In this document: positions 39,998 through 48,557 of the stretch, one piece after another
How the letters are laid out: each line of letters begins with the position of its first letter
Numbering within the stretch: position 1 is the stretch's first letter
Assembly: GCF_023516455.1 (NCBI RefSeq)
Contig: NZ_JAMGBA010000002.1
Coordinates: 706,501 to 770,500 of the forward strand
Reading direction: 5' to 3'
Origin: Sphingomonas caseinilytica
GTDB lineage: Bacteria; Pseudomonadota; Alphaproteobacteria; Sphingomonadales; Sphingomonadaceae
Length of the DNA stretch: 64,000 nucleotides
The notes under the pieces: model-generated
Told to the model about the DNA's origin: nothing
Database searches by the model: none
The model's input: only the letters and a program-made list of their open reading frames with translations
Made by a program: the position numbers and the translations under genes

Positions 39998-40522
39998 CTA
40001 ATAATGTTTCAGCGCTTCGGCTTCGGTCTTCTTGATCCAGCAGTCCTTGCAGATGGTGTAGGCGTTGCTGTCATTGGGATGCTTGGCCGCGCAATCCTCT
40101 TTCATCTGCTGATAGGCCTCCGCCATGGCGGGCCGGGCGCGAAGATAATCGCGGAACGCCAAATGCCGGTGGATACTGTGGTCGCCCGCGGCATAGCAAT
40201 GCAGGTGGAACTTGCGCAGGCCAGTCACCGGATCGCAAAGCGTACAGAAGCGCCGGCCTTCCAGCCCATATTCGCCATGCCACTCATAACCGAGCGCTTC
40301 GATCTTCGGCCGCGCGGCCTCGATCGTCTCGAGGTCGGGGCCGACGCCCACCAGGTCGATGATCGGCTTGGCCGCGATGCCGGGAATGGCCGTCGATCCG
40401 ACATGATGCATTTCGACGATCGCCGGCCACACCGCTTTCAGGATGCGGGTTTCCTCCCGGCTGGCCTGGTCGGCCCACTCGGGATCGTGGGGAAGAAGCC
40501 GGACTGCGTAAGGCGGCAGCAT
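39998..40522 (-). CDS. GrpB family (UPF0157) protein, 174 residues
   Basis: Nucleotidyltransferase-like fold: AIVEMHHVGSTAIPGIAAKPIIDLVGVG carries the GSTAI and D-x-x signature, followed by HLHCYAAGDHSIHRHLAFRDYLR and a C-terminal helix. The family may be related to RelA/SpoT-like or aminoglycoside nucleotidyltransferases; function unknown. Confidence 0.92.
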   Translation of the reverse strand: MLPPYAVRLLPHDPEWADQASREETRILKAVWPAIVEMHHVGSTAIPGIAAKPIIDLVGVGPDLETIEAARPKIEALGYEWHGEYGLEGRRFCTLCDPVTGLRKFHLHCYAAGDHSIHRHLAFRDYLRARPAMAEAYQQMKEDCAAKHPNDSNAYTICKDCWIKKTEAEALKHY

Positions 40523-40580
40523 ACCCTTTCGTGCGCGGAATGAAGGCGGGCTTCAAGCAGGAAAGTTACTGAGATTGCGA

Positions 40581-41138
40581 TCAATCGCGCCGCGGGGAAT
40601 TGAGCCGCTCGGCGAGTTCCAGCTGCGCCAGGAAATCTTCCATCATCTCAGCGACATCGTCTTTCTTCCCGAGCTGCACCATCGTCTTGCGGCCGTGCCA
40701 GCCGGCCCACGCCTGGTTGTTTTCAAGGCTGAAGACCACCTGGCCTGATGCGAAATCCGACCGGTCGGTGCTGATGATTCCGGCGAACCTCATGCGGACG
40801 AACTGCACCAGGCTGATGATCAGCGTGGAGCTGGTCAGGAAAATGCCGACGACATAGACGTCGCACGGCCCGCTGAAGAATGACGCGTGCGTCATGAACA
40901 GATAATCGGCAAGGCCAACCGAACCCAAGGCCACGATCGCCGCATAGCGCCATTCCATGAAGACGGCCGCAGCGAGGACAAAGGGCAGGAACACCGAAAA
41001 TTCGCAGCCGGTGACGAATCCGTTCACGGCAGCGCGGATCAGCGTTGGTATCGCAATGAGCAGGGTGACCAAGGCGAACGCCCGGGCACCCGTGATCGAC
41101 GGCGCCAATAGCCGCCTCAGCAATTCGGCACGACTCAC
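40581..41138 (-). CDS. Membrane protein with cytoplasmic tail, 185 residues
   Basis: GTG start at 41138, GGGAGG 6 nt upstream. Three to four hydrophobic helices in residues 17-112 then a soluble C-terminal domain (SGQVVFSLENNQAWAGWHGR, and LGKKDDVAEMMEDFLAQLEL). The tail has helical, weakly coiled-coil character. A DUF4118-like sensor module is possible from the membrane part, but no kinase follows. Function unknown. Confidence 0.7.
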   Translation of the reverse strand: MSRAELLRRLLAPSITGARAFALVTLLIAIPTLIRAAVNGFVTGCEFSVFLPFVLAAAVFMEWRYAAIVALGSVGLADYLFMTHASFFSGPCDVYVVGIFLTSSTLIISLVQFVRMRFAGIISTDRSDFASGQVVFSLENNQAWAGWHGRKTMVQLGKKDDVAEMMEDFLAQLELAERLNSPRRD

Positions 41139-41329
41139 AAAACGCCTCCCAATGGGTTGGCGCCCAAGACCCGGAAACGTGGATACCACGGGGCGACGCG
41201 ATTCATATCGCGAATCTCCCTGACAAGCCGGCCGGGAAAATCCATGAGTAGGGCATGCGCTCCCCTTTGGCGAGGCCCTGCGCTCCATTCGATTGCCGCC
41301 CGCCAATTGCGTCCCCATATGTGGCGGCC

Positions 41330-43525
41330 ATGGCGATTCAAATCCGAACTTCGCTCGCCGAGCCCGAGACCGGCGAAACCTTCGTTCCGCACCGGCCCCA
41401 GCGGCCGGACAAGTCGGACGGCGGCAAACGGTTCGAGCTGAAATCGGACTATCAGCCATCGGGTGACCAGCCCACCGCGATCAAGGAGCTGGTCGAAGGC
41501 ATCAGCGACAATGGCGAGGTCAGCCAGGTTCTGCTGGGCGTCACAGGGTCCGGCAAGACCTATACGATGGCGCAGGTCATCCAGGCGACCCAGCGACCCG
41601 CGCTGGTGCTGGCGCCCAATAAGATCCTCGCCGCACAGCTCTATGGGGAGTTCAAGAGCTTCTTCCCCGACAATGCGGTCGAATATTTCGTCAGCTACTA
41701 TGACTATTACCAGCCGGAGGCCTACGTCCCCCGGTCCGACACCTACATCGAGAAGGAAAGCTCGGTGAACGAGGCGATCGATCGGATGCGCCACTCGGCG
41801 ACGCGATCGCTCCTGGAGCGGGACGACGTCATCATCGTGGCCTCGGTTTCCTGCCTCTACGGCATCGGCTCTGTCGAAACCTATTCGGCGATGATCTTCG
41901 ATCTGAAGAAGGGAGAAAGCGTCGACCAGCGCGAGATCATCCGGAAGCTCGTCGCATTGCAATATAAGCGCAACGACCAGGCCTTCGCGCGCGGCAATTT
42001 CCGGGTTCGCGGCGACAGCCTGGAGATTTTCCCGTCGCACTATGAGGACAGCGCCTGGCGGATCAGCTTCTTCGGCGATGAGATTGAAGAGATCACCGAA
42101 TTCGATCCGCTGACCGGCAAGAAGACCGCCAGCCTCGATAGCGTCCGCGTGTTCGCCAATTCGCACTATGTTACACCAGGCCCGACCCTGAAACAGGCGA
42201 TGGAAGCGATCCGGCATGAACTCGCCGAGCGGCTGAAGGAATTGCAGGCCGAAGGGCGGCTTCTGGAGGCGCAGCGGCTCGAGCAACGCACCAACTTCGA
42301 CCTGGAGATGATCGCCGCGACAGGGTCATGCGCGGGTATCGAAAATTACTCGCGCTTCCTCACCGGCCGCCTGCCGGGCGAACCGCCGCCGACCCTGTTC
42401 GAATATCTGCCTGACAATGCGCTGCTGTTCGTCGACGAAAGCCACCAGACGGTGCCGCAGATCGGCGCCATGGCGCGCGGCGATCATCGGCGGAAGATCA
42501 CGCTCGCCGAATATGGCTTCCGCCTGCCGAGCTGCATCGACAACCGCCCGCTACGCTTCAACGAATGGGATGCGATGCGCCCGCAATCGGTGTTCGTTTC
42601 CGCGACGCCTGGCCCGTGGGAGATGAACGAAACCGACGGCACCTTTTCGGAGCAGGTGATCCGCCCCACCGGCCTCATCGATCCGCCGGTCGAGATCAAG
42701 CCGGTCGAGGACCAGGTCGACGATCTTGTGCACGAAGCGAAGGAAACGGCGCGGAAGGGTTATCGGACCTTGGTCACCACGCTGACCAAGCGCATGGCTG
42801 AGGATCTCACCGAATATCTGCATGAGGCGGGCCTGAGGGTCCGCTACATGCACTCGGATGTCGAGACATTGGAACGTATCGAGCTGATCCGCGATCTTCG
42901 GCTTGGCGTCTATGATGTGCTGGTCGGCATCAACCTGCTTCGCGAAGGCCTCGACATTCCCGAATGCGGTCTGGTCGCGATCCTCGATGCCGACAAGGAA
43001 GGCTTCCTGCGATCCGAAACCTCGCTGATCCAGACCATCGGCCGTGCCGCGCGCAACGTCGACGGCAAAGTCATCCTCTACGCCGATCGGGTGACGGGCA
43101 GCATGGAGCGGGCACTCAACGAGACCGACCGGCGGCGCGAGAAGCAGCAGGCCTATAATCTGGAGCACGGCATTACGCCGGCCACGATCAAGCGGAACAT
43201 CAGCGACATCATCGCCCACGTCTCTAGCCGCGATGGGGTTGTCGTTGACACCGGCGACGAGGAGAGGCCGCACCTCGTCGGCCACAACCTCCGCGCCTAC
43301 ATCGGCGAGCTTGAAGAGCGGATGCGGAAAGCGGCCGCCGACCTCGAGTTCGAAGAAGCCGCCCGGCTCCGCGACGAAATCCGCCGGCTCGAAGAGGACG
43401 AGCTCGGCATCCCTGATCCCGACCGCGTCGCGCCTCGGCCAACCGGCAATTCAAACCAGGGCAAGCCCGGCACTCGGCGCACCGGCTTTGGGAAAACGCA
43501 GCGACGCTGGGGCGGGAAGCGATAG
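41330..43525 (+). CDS. uvrB: Excinuclease ABC subunit B
   Basis: 731 residues from ATG 41330. Nucleotide excision repair damage-verification helicase: Walker A VTGSGKT (71-77), beta-hairpin [17 protein letters not shown] helicase motif, QTIGRAARN motif VI and C-terminal UVR motif [20 protein letters not shown] that contacts UvrC. The C-terminus has a Gly/Arg-rich extension after the UVR motif. Intact and typical. Confidence 0.98.
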   Translation: MAIQIRTSLAEPETGETFVPHRPQRPDKSDGGKRFELKSDYQPSGDQPTAIKELVEGISDNGEVSQVLLGVTGSGKTYTMAQVIQATQRPALVLAPNKILAAQLYGEFKSFFPDNAVEYFVSYYDYYQPEAYVPRSDTYIEKESSVNEAIDRMRHSATRSLLERDDVIIVASVSCLYGIGSVETYSAMIFDLKKGESVDQREIIRKLVALQYKRNDQAFARGNFRVRGDSLEIFPSHYEDSAWRISFFGDEIEEITEFDPLTGKKTASLDSVRVFANSHYVTPGPTLKQAMEAIRHELAERLKELQAEGRLLEAQRLEQRTNFDLEMIAATGSCAGIENYSRFLTGRLPGEPPPTLFEYLPDNALLFVDESHQTVPQIGAMARGDHRRKITLAEYGFRLPSCIDNRPLRFNEWDAMRPQSVFVSATPGPWEMNETDGTFSEQVIRPTGLIDPPVEIKPVEDQVDDLVHEAKETARKGYRTLVTTLTKRMAEDLTEYLHEAGLRVRYMHSDVETLERIELIRDLRLGVYDVLVGINLLREGLDIPECGLVAILDADKEGFLRSETSLIQTIGRAARNVDGKVILYADRVTGSMERALNETDRRREKQQAYNLEHGITPATIKRNISDIIAHVSSRDGVVVDTGDEERPHLVGHNLRAYIGELEERMRKAAADLEFEEAARLRDEIRRLEEDELGIPDPDRVAPRPTGNSNQGKPGTRRTGFGKTQRRWGGKR

Positions 43526-43642
43526 GGCCGGGCGGCAGACATCTGCGCGGTCGTAGGCGCCGGGCCGCTTTGAACTTTCGCGCCGACAAGCCTTGGCAAA
43601 TGTTCGACAGCGCGCAGCTCGACCGGACGATAGACCGAGCGC

Positions 43643-44005
43643 ATGAGGCGCGACCTTGAATCTTTCCCGTCTGTCCTGTATAAAGGACAAGTTGAGATCC
43701 TCCAGACGGAAGTTTTTCGCGACTGGATCAATGATCTGCGTGACCGAAAGGCTCGACTGAGGATCGACGACCGGCTGCGGCGTCTCGCGAGCGGGAATGC
43801 TGGAGATACGAGGTCCGTTGGAGGCGCCGTACGAGAGCTGCGCCTCCATTTCGGCCCTGGTTATCGGATCTATTATATGTGGCGGGATGGCGTGCTCGTC
43901 ATTCTGCTCAACGGCGGAGACAAGGCCAGCCAGGATCGAGACATTCGTCTCGCCAAAAGGCTCGCCAAGGAAGCAGACGATGGCATTGAAGCTTTACCCG
44001 TTTGA
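43643..44005 (+). CDS. RelE/ParE-type toxin of a toxin-antitoxin module, up to 120 residues
   Basis: Phage-derived Gp49/HigB-like addiction module killer family: EILQTEVFRDWINDLRDRKARL, ELRLHFGPGYRIYYMWRDG and a terminal LLNGGDKASQDRDIRLAKRL. It overlaps the antitoxin gene by 26 nt, toxin first. The annotated ATG gives extra residues; a sigma70-like promoter and an inverted repeat lie inside this segment, so the true start is probably nearer to VEILQTEV (about 43691), where only a GTT codon occurs. A frame or start anomaly cannot be excluded. Confidence 0.85.
   Translation: MRRDLESFPSVLYKGQVEILQTEVFRDWINDLRDRKARLRIDDRLRRLASGNAGDTRSVGGAVRELRLHFGPGYRIYYMWRDGVLVILLNGGDKASQDRDIRLAKRLAKEADDGIEALPV
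43656..43689 (+). promoter_or_regulatory. Promoter and operator candidate of the toxin-antitoxin module
   Basis: TTGAAT (43656-43661) and TATAAA (43679-43684) with a 17-nt spacer look like a sigma70 promoter. A perfect inverted repeat TGTCCT-N6-AGGACA (43672-43689) overlaps the -10 element and would suit autorepression by the antitoxin. Confidence 0.6.
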
Positions 44006-44270
44006 CCCGGCCGAACACCTTCAGACGGAGGAGGATATCCTCCATTATCTGGAGGCTGCGATGGAAGGGAACGACCCGAAGCACATTGCTGGTGCGCTGG
44101 GTGATGTAGCTCGATCGAAAGGGATGAGCGAAGTCGCCCGCAAAGCCAAAGTCGGCAGGCAGGCACTCTACAATGCGCTCTCCGAGAACGGCAATCCGAC
44201 CCTTGAGACGTTGGTTGGTGTCCTCAATGCCCTGGGGCTGCAACTGACCGTCCAGCGTAGAGCTGCCTAA
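43980..44270 (+). CDS. XRE-type antitoxin, 96 residues
   Basis: Addiction module antidote family: FDPAEHLQTEEDILHYLEAA, then GALGDVARSKGMSEVARKAK and an HTH (VGRQALYNALSENGNPTLET). Starts inside the toxin gene (ATG 43980). It neutralises the toxin and probably represses the shared promoter. Confidence 0.92.
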   Translation: MALKLYPFDPAEHLQTEEDILHYLEAAMEGNDPKHIAGALGDVARSKGMSEVARKAKVGRQALYNALSENGNPTLETLVGVLNALGLQLTVQRRAA

Positions 44271-44362
44271 CCCGCGTTCAGGCTCACGCAACCCAAATGC
44301 TTGCAATGAGTTGGGTAACTGAATTCACTCGGGGAATGCGCCGCAAACGCGGCGCAAAATTT

Positions 44363-45658
44363 ATGTTCAAGAAATATAGTCTGATCATCGGGACGGCGGC
44401 GATGCTGGTAACGACGCCGATCGTTGCGGCCCAAGGCCCCAAGGGCGACGAACCGGTCGCGGTTCCGCGCAGCATCAAGCAGGGCATCGACTTCGTTTAC
44501 GTAGATCCTCAGATGTCGACCGTCGCCAGGAAGAAGCAGAAGCCGCAGAACTGGCTCCAGCGCCTGTTCAATCCCAGCGCCAGCAAGAAGCAGGGCGCGC
44601 CCAATCCGATGTTCAACGACCTCGCGCGCGGGCTCCAGCAATATCAGGCCACCTGGGGCCGCCTGCCACAGACCAAGATTCCGGCCGGTGCGGCATTGAA
44701 GCGCGGGTCTACCGGCAAGCGCGTGGCCGCCTTGCGTACTCGCCTCGGGCTTTCGGCTGAGGGCGGCTATGACGACCAGTTGTTCCAGACGGTGTCGAAC
44801 TATCAGGCTGTGCATGGCCTTGGTTCGCCTGACGGCATCGCGGGCCGCGCGACGATCGCCTCGCTCAATCGCGGTTCGACCTATTATGCCCGGAAGATCG
44901 CGATCAACATGGAACGCGCTTTCCGCCTTCCGCAGACGCGGGCGTTCGACCGCTATGTGGTGGTCGATTCCGGCGCCGCCGAAACCTATTTGTTCGCAGG
45001 TGACCGCAAGGTCGACAGCATGCGGGTGATCGTCGGCGCTGAGGAAACCAAGACGCCGATGATGGCGGTTCTGATGCGCAACGCCAAGGCCAACCCTTAC
45101 TGGAACGTCCCGCCCGAACTGGTGAAGTCACTTACCGCAAAGAAGGTGAAGGAGCAGGGCCTCTCCTACTTCCAGAACTTCCATTACGAGGTTCTGTCGG
45201 ACTGGAGCGCAAACGGCCAGCTGGTCGACCCCAAGACGATCAACTGGAAGAAGGTCGCGTCCAGCAAGTCGCTCCCGACCTTCCGCGTGCGGCAGAAGCC
45301 CGGGCCGTGGAATTCGATGGGCGAGATGAAGTTCGAAATGCCCAACGACTTCGGCATCTACCTTCACGACACGCCCTTGAAGGAAAAGTTCGCGGGCGAT
45401 CGCTGGATCAGCAACGGCTGCGTCAGGCTGGAGGATTATCATCGCTTCGCCGGCTGGGTATTCGGCCGGGTGCCGGCGGATTCTTCGCAGCCCGAGCAAT
45501 ATCTCCCGCTGCCGAAGGCGGTGCCGATCTACCTCACCTATCTGACCGTCGCGGCCACGCCCAATGGAGTCACCTTCCGTCCAGACCCCTACGGGTTCGA
45601 CGCGCTGGCCATGCCGCAGATGTTCGCCGAACGCGGCGGGGAACCGGCGAAGGCGTAA
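44363..45658 (+). CDS. L,D-transpeptidase (YkuD family), 431 residues
   Basis: Signal peptide in MFKKYSLIIGTAAMLVTTPI; start ATG 44363, though earlier in-frame ATGs (44297, 44336) exist and no ribosome site decides. Residues about 110-190 form a peptidoglycan-binding domain (RGSTGKRVAALRTRLGL and LFQTVSNYQAVHGL). The catalytic block is FGIYLHDTPLKEKF ... RWISNGCVRLED with the nucleophile Cys. Makes 3-3 crosslinks or attaches proteins to peptidoglycan. Confidence 0.93.
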   Translation: MFKKYSLIIGTAAMLVTTPIVAAQGPKGDEPVAVPRSIKQGIDFVYVDPQMSTVARKKQKPQNWLQRLFNPSASKKQGAPNPMFNDLARGLQQYQATWGRLPQTKIPAGAALKRGSTGKRVAALRTRLGLSAEGGYDDQLFQTVSNYQAVHGLGSPDGIAGRATIASLNRGSTYYARKIAINMERAFRLPQTRAFDRYVVVDSGAAETYLFAGDRKVDSMRVIVGAEETKTPMMAVLMRNAKANPYWNVPPELVKSLTAKKVKEQGLSYFQNFHYEVLSDWSANGQLVDPKTINWKKVASSKSLPTFRVRQKPGPWNSMGEMKFEMPNDFGIYLHDTPLKEKFAGDRWISNGCVRLEDYHRFAGWVFGRVPADSSQPEQYLPLPKAVPIYLTYLTVAATPNGVTFRPDPYGFDALAMPQMFAERGGEPAKA

Positions 45659-45760
45659 AGCCTCTCCTTCGGCAGTCCAGAATCGACCGTTCATCGACAG
45701 GGCTTTGCCCTGACCCGTCGCCGCGCCATGGTCCGCCCCACGAATCGGGGAGGGGTTTGA

Positions 45761-47260
45761 ATGAAGGTTAGAATTTCAGCTGCGCTTGGCCTGGCGCTGC
45801 TCGCTGCCGGTCCGGCGCTTGCGCAGGACAAACCGGACGACAAGGCGGCGAAGGTCGAAACCGTCGTGCCGCAGGTCAGAACGACGCAGCACAGCGGCGT
45901 CTTCGGCGGACAGAAGATCCGCTACAGCGCGACCATCGGCGAGACGATCCTGTCGGACAGCAAGGACGGAACGCAGAAAGCCGCCATTGTCACCACCGCT
46001 TACGTCAAGGAACCGCGCGATCCGTCGCGGCCGGTGACCTTCCTGTTCAATGGCGGCCCAGGCTCCGGCACGGTCTGGCTGCAGATGGGCGCCTTCGGGC
46101 CGAAGCGGGTCGCCATTCCTTCGGACGCGCGCGACGACGGTGCGCCGCCCTATCCGCTGAACGACAATCCAGACAGCCTGCTCGACGTTACCGACATTGT
46201 GTTCATCGACCCCCCGGGAACGGGCTACAGCTATCTGATCGGCAAGACCGACCCCAAGGAATTCTATGGTGTCACAGCCGATGCCAAGGCCGTCGCCCAG
46301 GTCATCCGCCGCTGGCTCAACGACAATGGCCGCTGGTCCAGCCCCAAGTTCCTGGGCGGCGAAAGCTATGGCACCACCCGGTCCGCGGCGGTGGTCAACG
46401 AGCTTGAGGGGTCGACTTTCAACGACGTCGGCCTGAACGGCGTCATCCTGATTTCGACGGTTCTCGACTTTGCCGTCGGCTCCGATGCCCCCGGAAATGA
46501 GCTCGGCTTCGTGACCAACCTTCCGTCGATGGCCGCGACCGCCCTCTTTCACGGCAAGGCGACCGCGCCTTCGACCGAGCAATTCGTCGAGGAAGCGCGC
46601 CAGTTCGCGCTCGGCCCCTATGCGTCGGCGCTGCTCAAGGGCCAAAAGCTGCAGCCGGAGGAACGCGCCCGTATCCGCAGCGAACTGTCGCGCTTCACCG
46701 GGCTCAGCGAAGCCTATCTCGACCGCGCCGACCTGCGCGTCACGCCGGATCGCTTCTATAAGGAGTTGCTGCGCGACCGGGGCCTCACCGTCGGCCGTCT
46801 CGACAGTCGCTATACGGGCCGCGACTATGACAGCGCCGGTGAAAGCCCGGATAATGATCCCAGCTTCTACGGCATCGATGCCGGTTATACGGCTGCCATC
46901 AACAGCTGGACACGCGGTCCCCTCGGCTACGTTACGGACCGCGAATACCAGTCGATCTCCCGCTTCGTCACCGATTGGGATTGGCGGATCGGCGGGCGAG
47001 ACGCCAATGCTTACCTCAACGTCACGCCCTATCTGGGCAAGGCGATGCGCGAGAACAGCGGCATGAGGATCCTTGTCGCTCAGGGCTATTACGACTTCGC
47101 GACGCCTTTCTTCGCCGCCGAATATGCGCTGTCACGCACCGGCATCCCGCAGGATCGGGTCGAGTATCATTACTACGACGCCGGCCACATGATGTACGTC
47201 CGCGACGAGGATCGGTCGAAGCTGTCGCACGACATCCGCGCCTTCATCCGGGCGCGATGA
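45761..47260 (+). CDS. Exported S10 serine carboxypeptidase-like protein, 499 residues
   Basis: Signal peptide MKVRISAALGLALLAAGPALA. Alpha/beta hydrolase core with NGGPGSGTVWLQ, FIDPPGTGYSYL, the nucleophile KFLGGESYGTTRS, a late Asp in ILVAQGYYDFATPF and His in YYDAGHMMYVRDE. It likely removes C-terminal residues from peptides in the periplasm. Runs in the same direction as the L,D-transpeptidase gene, 102 nt downstream. Confidence 0.94.
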   Translation: MKVRISAALGLALLAAGPALAQDKPDDKAAKVETVVPQVRTTQHSGVFGGQKIRYSATIGETILSDSKDGTQKAAIVTTAYVKEPRDPSRPVTFLFNGGPGSGTVWLQMGAFGPKRVAIPSDARDDGAPPYPLNDNPDSLLDVTDIVFIDPPGTGYSYLIGKTDPKEFYGVTADAKAVAQVIRRWLNDNGRWSSPKFLGGESYGTTRSAAVVNELEGSTFNDVGLNGVILISTVLDFAVGSDAPGNELGFVTNLPSMAATALFHGKATAPSTEQFVEEARQFALGPYASALLKGQKLQPEERARIRSELSRFTGLSEAYLDRADLRVTPDRFYKELLRDRGLTVGRLDSRYTGRDYDSAGESPDNDPSFYGIDAGYTAAINSWTRGPLGYVTDREYQSISRFVTDWDWRIGGRDANAYLNVTPYLGKAMRENSGMRILVAQGYYDFATPFFAAEYALSRTGIPQDRVEYHYYDAGHMMYVRDEDRSKLSHDIRAFIRAR

Positions 47261-47302
47261 GCTGAATGGCCCGGCCCCGCTTATGCGCGGCCGGGCTGAT
47301 AG

Positions 47303-47761
47303 CTAGCGAAGCACCCCGGCCTGCTTCTGGCGGTGTGCGTAAAAATAGAGCAGCGCCGCGACGAGGATGATCACCCACGGCATGAAGGCCATCGCGCCCT
47401 CGTTCATCGGTGGCGGTGCGGGCGGCGCCAGGAAGATCTGGTAGCCAAGGCCCATGATCGCACCCAGCAGCGACAGCCCGAGGGCCGGTATCGCCCAGCG
47501 GCTGCGCATCAACAGGAGCAGCGAGCCGAGCAGCCCCATCCATACGCCCAGGCCCCAACCGAACTGGGCATAGAGCGGAAAGCCATCGACCCATGCGAGC
47601 ATCGCCTCGGGATCGGATTGCGGTGCCATGCTTCGGAAATATTCAAGATTGCGCATGCGCGTCATCAGATAGTCGTAGCAGCCGAAGCCGTTCCACAGCA
47701 GCGCCAGCAGCCCGACGACCCACAGGTGCACGGGTGCTTTCGCGGTTTGTACGTCATCCAT
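47303..47761 (-). CDS. Small polytopic membrane protein, 152 residues
   Basis: Four hydrophobic helices (HLWVVGLLALLWNGFGCYDY, FGWGLGVWMGLLGSLLLLM, AIPALGLSLLGAIMGLGYQI, AMAFMPWVIILVAALLYFYA) with a short loop rich in Met and Ser between the first two. Resembles a common sphingomonad family of small integral proteins; function unknown. Confidence 0.8.
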   Translation of the reverse strand: MDDVQTAKAPVHLWVVGLLALLWNGFGCYDYLMTRMRNLEYFRSMAPQSDPEAMLAWVDGFPLYAQFGWGLGVWMGLLGSLLLLMRSRWAIPALGLSLLGAIMGLGYQIFLAPPAPPPMNEGAMAFMPWVIILVAALLYFYAHRQKQAGVLR

Positions 47762-47957
47762 GTTGCATTCCCCCTCCAGCGCCGGTCTGTCACCGCCCCT
47801 CGGAACGCAATTCAGGCGGATCAGGCGTCACTAACCATGCCGGCCGATGCTTATGAGCCGTCATTTGCCTTGGCATGTCAATCGAGGCCGGCTTCGGAAG
47901 ACCGTTAGGGAATCGCCGATTTCTGAACCTCCCGGTGCCAAGGGCGTTGGTTGCGCC

Positions 47958-48551
47958 ATGAGTAGAGTATCCACGATTGTCCCTGTTGCGCTTCTCCTTT
48001 CACTTATGGCCTGCTCCAAGACGGACCCGGTCGACAATGAAGCGGTCGCGCCGGGCGACCTGCTGATTGGCGACGCTTCGGCGACGGGACTGGCAGCGCC
48101 CGCCAACGCGGCAATGGCCGAAGCGGTACAGCAGGCCGCCTTGCCGACGCCCAGCGGCGGTCTGGCCTGGAGCTACCGCCAGCAGGACAATAGCGCATTG
48201 TTCGGACCGCCGAATTCGCCGGCCTTTTCCATCCAGTGCCAGAAGCCGAAGGAAGGCGAGGCGCAGCTGATCTTCGTCCGTTACCTGCCCCCGACCGGCG
48301 GGGCGCAGGGAACGCTGAGCTTCACCGGCAATGGCAAGGCCGCCTCGGTGCCGATCGCGGCCGTGATCAATCCCGACGGCGTCGGCGGTCAATGGCGCGC
48401 CGCCGCTCCGCCGAACGACAGCACGCGCGATATCGGCGAAACGTTCGGCGGGCCGGGCAGCGTCGAGATCTCGATCACCGGCACGGCGCCGCTCGTCGTC
48501 CCATCGTCGGAAGAGCCGCGCCGCGTCTTCGCCGCCTGCCTGGCGGGCTAG
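47958..48551 (+). CDS. Lipoprotein, 197 residues
   Basis: Lipobox LMACS after MSRVSTIVPVALLLSLMAC. Start ATG 47958; the earlier in-frame start at 47847 would put the signal peptide inside the protein. Mature part looks beta-rich (GTLSFTGNGKAASVPIAAVI, SVEISITGTAPLVVP) with a cysteine pair (SIQCQK and FAACLAG). Unknown function; envelope. Confidence 0.78.
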   Translation: MSRVSTIVPVALLLSLMACSKTDPVDNEAVAPGDLLIGDASATGLAAPANAAMAEAVQQAALPTPSGGLAWSYRQQDNSALFGPPNSPAFSIQCQKPKEGEAQLIFVRYLPPTGGAQGTLSFTGNGKAASVPIAAVINPDGVGGQWRAAAPPNDSTRDIGETFGGPGSVEISITGTAPLVVPSSEEPRRVFAACLAG

Positions 48552-48557
48552 CCCCGC

